14,203 nt of DNA from an uncultured Collinsella sp. (GTDB taxonomy: Bacteria; Actinomycetota; Coriobacteriia; Coriobacteriales; Coriobacteriaceae). Below the pieces are notes generated by a model, which saw nothing but the letters and a program-made list of their open reading frames with translations, made no database searches and was not told the origin of the DNA. Every line of letters starts with the position of its first letter. Position 1 is the first letter of the stretch. The stretch spans positions 1 to 14,203 of the forward strand of contig CABUTH010000035.1 of the NCBI GenBank assembly GCA_902494465.1, given 5' to 3'. Both the position numbers and the translations under genes were made by a program. This document shows, in pieces, positions 7,116 through 11,854 of this stretch.

Positions 7116-7151
7116 CCGGTGGCAATTGTAGGTGAACTTTATTGCCACCGG
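7116..7151. repeat. 11-bp inverted repeat spanning the azlC start region
   Basis: CCGGTGGCAAT (7116-7126) and ATTGCCACCGG (7141-7151) are perfect inverted copies separated by 14 bases. The spacer holds the SD-like AGGTGA (7130-7135), and the right arm contains the TTG start proposed for azlC (7142-7144). On the minus strand the left arm and spacer contain TACAAT (7130-7125), a possible -10 for the HD gene. The element could be an operator between divergent genes or an mRNA hairpin that masks translation. Confidence 0.75.
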
Positions 7152-7906
7152 TTGATATTTCTGCTGCGTTGCGAGGCGCGCTGCAGACGACTTACCAGAA
7201 TGGGAGTGGCATGGTCCTTAGGATCTTTAAAATCGTCTGGCCAGTGATGCTTACCTATGTTGCAATAGGCGCGCCGTGCGGAATGATCATGGGGCAGACG
7301 GGAATGGAGCCCTGGATGGTCTTTGCTCTGAGCAGCACGTTTGTGACGGGCAGCGGCCAGTTTATGATCTGCAATCTTTGGCTGGCGGGCGTACCGGCAC
7401 CTTCGATTATCGCGAGCGTCGCCGCCATCTCCTCGCGCTTCGCTCTTTATTCGGCATCGATCGCACCCCATCTGGCGGGCGCCTCGAAGCGTCAGACGCT
7501 GGCTGTTGCCGCGACGCTCACCGAGGAGGCATACGGCATCTCGCTTGCCAAGCTGGTTGAGGGGGAGGATTGGGGCCCGCGCGAATCCTTCGTGCTCAAC
7601 GTGATCCTCATCGCGACATGGGGCGCTTCGTGCACGATGGGCGCCATCGTCGGCGCCGTTGTCGATGTTCCCACCGCCATTGCAGCCTTTGTCTGCACCT
7701 CGCTCTTTATCTGCCTGCTCTTTTCGCAGCGGCTGTCGCGCGGCAACGTTGTCGCGGCGGTTTCGGGCGCGGTGTCCGTCGCCGTATGCAAGTTCTTGGG
7801 CCTCGTGAATATTGCCGTGCCGGCAAGCGTCGTGGTCGGCATTACCATTGCGCTGGCGTGCGATGCTGTATTTGACGGAAGAGGTGCCCGCGATGCCCGT
7901 TCATGA
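7142..7906 (+). CDS. azlC: AzlC-family branched-chain amino acid exporter, large subunit
   Basis: The product is 254 aa from a TTG at 7142, preceded by AGGTGA six bases upstream. An ATG at 7211 (SD GGGAG, spacing 4) would remove 23 residues and is a real alternative. The protein is hydrophobic with about six membrane segments. It has the AzlC N-terminal block (IFKIVWPVMLTYVAIGAPCGMIMG), the SSTFVTGSGQFM segment and a TLTEEAYGIS segment. AzlC with AzlD exports branched-chain amino acids (and toxic analogues such as 4-azaleucine) across the cytoplasmic membrane. The azlD start lies 14 nt inside the end of this gene, as is typical for the pair. No Lrp-type regulator is next to it. Family is clear; the substrate is inferred. 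Confidence 0.85.
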   Translation: MPPVDISAALRGALQTTYQNGSGMVLRIFKIVWPVMLTYVAIGAPCGMIMGQTGMEPWMVFALSSTFVTGSGQFMICNLWLAGVPAPSIIASVAAISSRFALYSASIAPHLAGASKRQTLAVAATLTEEAYGISLAKLVEGEDWGPRESFVLNVILIATWGASCTMGAIVGAVVDVPTAIAAFVCTSLFICLLFSQRLSRGNVVAAVSGAVSVAVCKFLGLVNIAVPASVVVGITIALACDAVFDGRGARDARS

Positions 7907-8216
7907 GTTCTTGGTTCTGTGGCTGTCGTCGTGGGCTGCTATCGCGTTCTTTCGCATCGCGCCGGCGTTCGCCTTGCGCGGGCGGACCCTGTCGCCCCGC
8001 ATTACCGAGGCCCTGGGTTATATCCCGCCCGCTGCCTTTGCCGCGCTGGTTGCCAACGACTTGGTGAGCCCCGGCGCGTTCGACGCGGGACTCTGGCCTG
8101 CCTTGGTTCCCTGGATTGCGGCTGCTGGCGTCGTGGTGGTGGCAATCAAGACAAAGTCGATGTTGTGGTGCTGTGTTTCGGGCATCGTACTCTATATCGT
8201 CTTGAGCCTTATATAG
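7893..8216 (+). CDS. azlD: AzlD-family branched-chain amino acid exporter, small subunit
   Basis: The product is 107 aa from an ATG at 7893 with SD GGAAGAGG (7877-7884) eight bases upstream; it overlaps azlC by 14 nt. Three to four hydrophobic segments are visible, with the AzlD-like pattern RIAPAFALRGRTLSP near residues 21-35, ALGYIPPAAFAALVAND near 40-56, and a C-terminal VVVVAIKTKSMLWCCVSGIVLYIV segment. It forms the transporter with AzlC. Length matches the family (about 100-110 aa). No terminator is evident after it; a weak GC-rich stem near 8222-8236 lacks a T-run. Confidence 0.85.
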   Translation: MPVHEFLVLWLSSWAAIAFFRIAPAFALRGRTLSPRITEALGYIPPAAFAALVANDLVSPGAFDAGLWPALVPWIAAAGVVVVAIKTKSMLWCCVSGIVLYIVLSLI

Positions 8217-8290
8217 GGGTGGCGTCGCGGGCGCCGAATCTCGTTCCATCCCAACTTGTCGAATTTCTCACCGAGCCGGTCTGCTTCTTC

Positions 8291-8299
8291 TGGTACCAT
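8291..8299 (+). promoter_or_regulatory. Candidate extended -10 promoter for kdgT
   Basis: TGGTACCAT has the TGN extended -10 form (TACCAT, 4 of 6 matches). It lies 68 bp upstream of the kdgT GTG. No -35 is seen at standard spacing, as expected for extended -10 promoters. Low confidence. Confidence 0.3.
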
Positions 8300-8366
8300 G
8301 GTCAAACTTTACTGTAGCAAAGCGTGACGTGGGCTTTTGTTCTGCGTTAGCGGAAATGGGGGTTTC

Positions 8367-9389
8367 GTGGCACAGGAAGCGACCGCCAACGAGCAAAAGA
8401 AATTCAAGGTCCCGCGCATCCCGGGCGACATCATGATCTACCCGATGATCGTCGGTCTTTTGCTCAACACCTTCTGCCCGCAGGTTTTTGAGATCGGCGG
8501 CTTCTTTACGGCTGCCTGCCGCGGTGGCTCCAATACCATCGTCGCCGCGATCCTGCTGTTTGTGGGCGCCGGCATCAGCTTTAAGTCCACGCCGGGTGCC
8601 ATCAAGACCGGTATCGTCGTTCTGATCCCTAAGCTTGTGGTGGCAGCCGCCCTTGGCTTGGGTGTGGCATATTTCTTTAACGACAACTTCCTGGGTCTGA
8701 GCTCCGTATCTATCATCGGCGGCATCACGTTTTGCAACATGGCGCTCTATACGGGCATCATGGGCGAGTTCGGCGATGAGTCCGAGCAGGGCGCCGTCGG
8801 TATCCTGTTCTTTACGGCCGGCCCCGCCGTCACCATGATCATCCTCGGTGTCTCGGGTCTCGCCAACATTCCCGTCGGCGCCATCATCGGATCCATCCTG
8901 CCGCTTGTTATCGGCATGGTCCTGGGCAACCTCTTCCCGTTCATCAAGAACCTGCTGGTTCCCGGCGCCAATCCCGCGATTGCCGTCATCGGTTTTCAGC
9001 TTGGTGCGTCCATGAGCCTTTCGAGCTTCATCACCGGCGGCATCTCGGGCATCCTGCTGGGCCTCATCACGCTCTTTATCGTCGGCCCCATTACCTTTGC
9101 CTTCGAGCGCTTGTGCGGCGGCAACGGCAAGGCCGCCGTTGCCTGCTCCACCATCGCCGGCACGGCTATGACCACGCCGGTTGCTCTTGCTGAGGTCGCG
9201 CCGCGCTATGCCGAGCTTGCGCCCACCGCGTATGCGCAGATCGCCACCGCCGTCATTATCACGGCAATCATGGCCCCGATTCTGACCGGCTGGGTCGATA
9301 AGAAGTTCTGCCACGGCAAAGAGGATCTGTCGCTCGCCGGTGTCGAGGCCATCGAGGAGGCTGTCGCAACCGATATCGACGGTGAGTAA
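8367..9389 (+). CDS. kdgT: KdgT-family 2-keto-3-deoxygluconate permease
   Basis: The product is 340 aa from a GTG at 8367, chosen because GGAAATGGGGG lies just upstream; a TTG at 8337 would add 10 residues without an SD. About ten membrane helices are seen. Matches to the KdgT family include KVPRIPGDIMIYPMIVGLL at the start, a GISFK segment, the SIIGGITFCNMALYTGIMGEFGDE region, the GPAVTMIILG helix and TMTTP-like AMTTPVALAEVAP near the end. KdgT imports 2-keto-3-deoxygluconate, a pectin and uronic acid breakdown product, by H+ symport. No kdgK, kdgA or uronate isomerase is adjacent, so the substrate could be a related sugar acid. It is flanked by spacers on both sides and probably single. Confidence 0.87.
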   Translation: MAQEATANEQKKFKVPRIPGDIMIYPMIVGLLLNTFCPQVFEIGGFFTAACRGGSNTIVAAILLFVGAGISFKSTPGAIKTGIVVLIPKLVVAAALGLGVAYFFNDNFLGLSSVSIIGGITFCNMALYTGIMGEFGDESEQGAVGILFFTAGPAVTMIILGVSGLANIPVGAIIGSILPLVIGMVLGNLFPFIKNLLVPGANPAIAVIGFQLGASMSLSSFITGGISGILLGLITLFIVGPITFAFERLCGGNGKAAVACSTIAGTAMTTPVALAEVAPRYAELAPTAYAQIATAVIITAIMAPILTGWVDKKFCHGKEDLSLAGVEAIEEAVATDIDGE

Positions 9390-9399
9390 CGGCCGTTAC
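9386..9399. repeat. 14-bp perfect palindrome at the kdgT stop
   Basis: GTAACGGCCGTTAC reads the same on both strands and includes the kdgT stop codon TAA (9387-9389). With no loop, it is a better candidate for a dimeric protein site than for an RNA hairpin. No known regulator's consensus is recognised. Confidence 0.6.
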
Positions 9400-9412
9400 C
9401 GATAATAGATTC

Positions 9413-9434
9413 CGGCGTGCAATTCGCGCCGTTT
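9413..9434 (+). terminator. Weak terminator-like hairpin after kdgT
   Basis: CGGCG (9413-9417) pairs with CGCCG (9427-9431) around a nine-base loop. Only three T residues follow. It may end kdgT transcription inefficiently. Confidence 0.3.
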
Positions 9435-9478
9435 GAGCGCCCGAACGAAAGCTGTCTTGCAGTGACGTCCGGGCGCTC
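9435..9478. repeat. 9-bp inverted repeat just upstream of the GGDEF-gene promoter
   Basis: GAGCGCCCG (9435-9443) and CGGGCGCTC (9470-9478) are perfect inverted arms with a 26-base spacer. There is no T-run after it, so a simple terminator is unlikely. The right arm ends directly before the extended -10 and covers the -35 zone, a place where a bound protein would affect the promoter. Confidence 0.6.
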
Positions 9479-9487
9479 TGCTATGAT
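9479..9487 (+). promoter_or_regulatory. Extended -10 promoter for the diguanylate cyclase gene
   Basis: TGCTATGAT carries TGN plus TATGAT (5 of 6 matches to TATAAT). A weak TTGCAG at 9457-9462 is 19 bp upstream. Transcription would begin near 9494, giving a leader of about 83 nt that starts with an ACCCCT/AGGGGT hairpin (9495-9513). Confidence 0.5.
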
Positions 9488-9494
9488 TCCCTTT

Positions 9495-9539
9495 ACCCCT
9501 GCGGAGTAGGGGTGTTTATTGCCCAGACACGAATCGGGC
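9495..9539 (+). other. Two small hairpins in the 5' leader of the diguanylate cyclase gene
   Basis: ACCCCT (9495-9500) pairs with AGGGGT (9508-9513) around a 7-base loop. GCCC (9521-9524) then pairs with GGGC (9536-9539), extendable by GA/TC across one bulged base. No c-di-GMP riboswitch consensus was found. The first stem would lie at the very 5' end of the mRNA. Confidence 0.4.
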
Positions 9540-9576
9540 GATTCTGACCACTTGGATATTGAAGGGATGGCGTCTA

Positions 9577-10719
9577 GTGGTTAAGGCACTCAAGATCGAG
9601 ATATTCCTGCTATGCATGATTGTTCTTATTGGGCTTGCCGCGCGAAGTCGCCACTCCTTGTTCTCGAGTACCCAGCAGTTATTGTTTAGTACGCTCGGCT
9701 ACACCTCTGCCGCGTACATGTTATTCGATATTATCTGGACGCTTTCGGACGGTGTGGGCGGCACGCTGGGCATTGCTGCCAACTGGATTTCCAACGCGGT
9801 TTCGTTTTCGCTCTTTGCCGCCGCGTGCCTTATTTGGTTTATCTATTCCGAGACGGTGCAGGGTTCTCGCCTTTTGACCGCGCGCTATAGGATGGCGTTT
9901 GTAACGCTGCCTGCGGCGCTGGTGGTCGTACTGGCGTTTACTAGCTACTGGACGCATGCCCTGTTCTATATCGATGCGCAGGGCGCGTATCGTCGCGGTT
10001 TTGTCTATATGATCCAGCCCATCGTCAGCTACTGCTACGTTATATATACGTCCCTGCATGCGTTTATACAATCTTGCAAGGTCGAGAGCCTACAAAAGAA
10101 GGCCATCTATCAAACTTTGGCATTTTTCGCCATTCCGGCCCTGGTAGCCGGTGTCTTTCAGGTCTTTTATTCGGGTCCTTGCCTTAGTGTCGGCATCATG
10201 TTAAGTATGTTGCAGCTCTACATTGTTTGCCAGGAGCAGCTGATCTCGACCGATCCGTTGACTGGCCTCAACAACCGCAACCGTTTTGAGACCTATATGC
10301 TGTCGCTGTTCTCAAATGTGGATCAGACCGAAGATGTGTATCTGCTCATGATGGACGCTGACGGCTTTAAGCAGATTAACGATCGCTATGGACATGTGGA
10401 GGGCGACCATGCGCTTCAGGTCATATCTGCTGCGCTCAAAGAGGTCTGCTCGGCATCTGGTGGCTTTATCGCGCGTTATGGCGGCGATGAGTTCGTGGTG
10501 CTTCAAAAAGCGACTGCGGAGCAGGACATCATAGACCTGTGCGCGGCAATCAACGACGAGCTCGCGCGTGCCGAGGTGCCGTATCTGTTGCAGATGTCCA
10601 TCGGTTACGCGCGAGTCGGCGATAGTGTTGATACCTGGCAAGACTTACTTCGCGCTGCCGATGCGGAGCTCTACCGCGTCAAGGCCGAGAAGAAGAAAGC
10701 CGGCGTTCAGATGCGCTAG
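9577..10719 (+). CDS. Membrane-bound GGDEF diguanylate cyclase
   Basis: The product is 380 aa from a GTG at 9577, nine bases after AAGGGA (9562-9567); a TTG at 9559 has no suitable SD. Residues about 5-220 form six to seven hydrophobic segments with no recognised ligand-binding domain. The GGDEF domain starts at DPLTGLNN (D226). It shows DADGFKQINDRYGH (metal-binding Asp260) and the intact active-site loop RYGGDEF (R300-F306). It should make c-di-GMP from two GTP at the inner face of the membrane. The RxxD product-inhibition site is replaced by ASGG (293-296), so this feedback is probably absent. No EAL or HD-GYP partner is nearby. The stop overlaps the candidate 24-aa ORF on the other strand. 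Confidence 0.9.
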   Translation: MVKALKIEIFLLCMIVLIGLAARSRHSLFSSTQQLLFSTLGYTSAAYMLFDIIWTLSDGVGGTLGIAANWISNAVSFSLFAAACLIWFIYSETVQGSRLLTARYRMAFVTLPAALVVVLAFTSYWTHALFYIDAQGAYRRGFVYMIQPIVSYCYVIYTSLHAFIQSCKVESLQKKAIYQTLAFFAIPALVAGVFQVFYSGPCLSVGIMLSMLQLYIVCQEQLISTDPLTGLNNRNRFETYMLSLFSNVDQTEDVYLLMMDADGFKQINDRYGHVEGDHALQVISAALKEVCSASGGFIARYGGDEFVVLQKATAEQDIIDLCAAINDELARAEVPYLLQMSIGYARVGDSVDTWQDLLRAADAELYRVKAEKKKAGVQMR

Positions 10720-10790
10720 AAAAAGGGGCGCACGCTTGCGTGCGCGGCGGCCCTCAGCTCACCGATGTACTCCATTAAGCTAAAGTACAT
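10716..10790 (-). CDS. Candidate 24-aa ORF at operon end
   Basis: An ATG at 10790 is preceded by GAGGG with a five-base gap, a good SD. It opens a 24-codon frame (starts MYFSLMEYIGEL, ends RPFF) that stops at a TAG at 10718-10716. It begins 30 nt after the transporter stop, on the same strand. Its last third is encoded by the terminator hairpin and T-run, so translation to the stop would cover that terminator. The first codons also form a 7-bp inverted repeat, ATGTACT (10765-10771) with AGTACAT (10784-10790). No homologue is recognised. It could equally be a chance ORF. Confidence 0.35.
   Translation of the reverse strand: MYFSLMEYIGELRAAAHASVRPFF
10720..10745 (-). terminator. Terminator of the minus-strand transporter transcript
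   Basis: GCGCACGC (10728-10735) and GCGTGCGC (10738-10745) form a perfect 8-bp stem. On the minus strand it is followed by CCC and five T residues (10724-10720). Its position suits the end of the transcript from the EamA gene and candidate small ORF. On the plus strand it has no T-run after it. Confidence 0.7.
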
Positions 10791-10820
10791 GAATTCCCTC
10801 TGCTAAATAAGGGCAGTTCG

Positions 10821-11756
10821 CTAGGCTTTTTTGGGTTTGTTGACGATGATGATGCCGCCGCAGACCAACAGCAGGGCAACGATGACGGTAATGGGGCTCG
10901 TGCCAGCGCCCTCGCCGAGCAGCAGCGCGCTCAGCAGCACACCAAAGACGGGGTTCATAAACCCAAAGACCGAGACGCGGCTGACGGGGTTGACGGCAAG
11001 CAGGCGCGACCACAGCGAGTAAGCGACCGCGGAGATAAGCGCCATGTAGATGATGAGCGCGATGGCGGGGGCAATCGCCGTGGGGGAGAGCGCTCCACCC
11101 ATCAAAAAGCCGATGACGGTGAGGACTAGGCCGCCGACCAAGAACTGCCACCCGGCAAGCAAAACACCGTCGTGCTTGCGCGAGAAGATGCCGATCAGGC
11201 AGGTCGAAAGGGCACCCGCGACGGTGGAGGCCAGGATGAAGCCCTCGCCGTCGAGCGTAAAGCCAAAGGTGCCGTCCGCGCCCGAAAGGTTGACGAGCGC
11301 GACGCCGGCAAAGCCCAGTACACATCCGAGCACCTTGGCCGCATCGAGCTTTTCGGTGCGAAACGCCAGGGCGGCAAAGAGGATTGCGAGGAAGTTGGCG
11401 CTGGCCTCGATGATGGAGCTCGACATGGCACTGGCGCGCGAGAGTCCCAGGTAGAAAAAGAAGTACTGCCCGATAGTCTGGAAGAGCGACAAGACAAAGA
11501 TGGGCTTGATGTCGCGCGCTTGCGGTATGAGGGGGCGGCGTTGGGCCGCGCTCATCCCAACGATAACCAGGGCGCCGGCAAGCGTGAAGCGCAAACCTGC
11601 AAAGAGCAGTTGCGAGGCGCTATCGTGCGCCGGGATACCAAAGAGTGCGTAGCCGATCTTGATGCAGGGAAAGGCCGATCCCCAGAGCGCGCAGCAGACG
11701 AGGCAGCCCAGGATGAGTCCGGGTAGGGTGGCGAGATACGGCTTGCGGCTGTCCAT
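10821..11756 (-). CDS. EamA/DMT-family transporter
   Basis: The product is 311 aa from an ATG at 11756 with SD AGGAAGG five bases upstream. A longer frame from 11798 would run through a terminator hairpin and is rejected. Ten hydrophobic helices fall into two EamA repeats. The first has LWGSAFPCIKIGY (about 24-36); the second begins near SGADGTFGFTLDGEGF and ends with LLLVCGGIIIVNKPKKA. Members export amino acids, drugs or metabolites across the cytoplasmic membrane; the substrate here is unknown. The gene lies 98 nt downstream of the purL stop on the same strand, behind a strong purL terminator. It therefore needs readthrough or its own promoter, such as the minus-strand TACAAT at 11840-11835. 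Confidence 0.87.
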   Translation of the reverse strand: MDSRKPYLATLPGLILGCLVCCALWGSAFPCIKIGYALFGIPAHDSASQLLFAGLRFTLAGALVIVGMSAAQRRPLIPQARDIKPIFVLSLFQTIGQYFFFYLGLSRASAMSSSIIEASANFLAILFAALAFRTEKLDAAKVLGCVLGFAGVALVNLSGADGTFGFTLDGEGFILASTVAGALSTCLIGIFSRKHDGVLLAGWQFLVGGLVLTVIGFLMGGALSPTAIAPAIALIIYMALISAVAYSLWSRLLAVNPVSRVSVFGFMNPVFGVLLSALLLGEGAGTSPITVIVALLLVCGGIIIVNKPKKA

Positions 11757-11781
11757 GATGTCCTTCCTGTATGCGCGAAGC

Positions 11782-11817
11782 AAAAAAGAACCCGCCACCG
11801 GGCGTGCCGGTGGCGGG
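11782..11817 (-). terminator. Strong intrinsic terminator of purL
   Basis: CCCGCCACCGG (11791-11801) and CCGGTGGCGGG (11807-11817) form a perfect 11-bp stem with a five-base loop. Read on the minus strand it is followed by TTCTTTTTT (11790-11782). It sits 38 bp past the purL stop and 26 bp before the transporter start. This is the clearest terminator in the window. Confidence 0.85.
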
Positions 11818-11834
11818 TGTTGTTACCCGAGGGG

Positions 11835-11840
11835 ATTGTA
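11835..11840 (-). promoter_or_regulatory. Weak -10 candidate for the EamA transporter gene
   Basis: TACAAT on the minus strand (5 of 6 matches) lies 15-20 bp after the purL stop. At 17 bp spacing the upstream hexamer is TTCGCT, a poor -35. A transcript from here would run through the terminator hairpin before the gene, so this promoter would need readthrough. Low confidence. Confidence 0.25.
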
Positions 11841-11854
11841 CCCGATGGGACGCA

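Noticed and set aside
8268..9314. Long minus-strand frame (348 codons) antisense to kdgT
   Set aside because: Its translation is rich in Asp, Gly, Arg and Lys with no fold-like pattern, while the plus frame is a clear KdgT permease. It is a shadow of GC-biased codons.
9494..9576. c-di-GMP riboswitch in the leader of the GGDEF gene
   Set aside because: The conserved GEMM core sequences are not present; only simple hairpins are seen.
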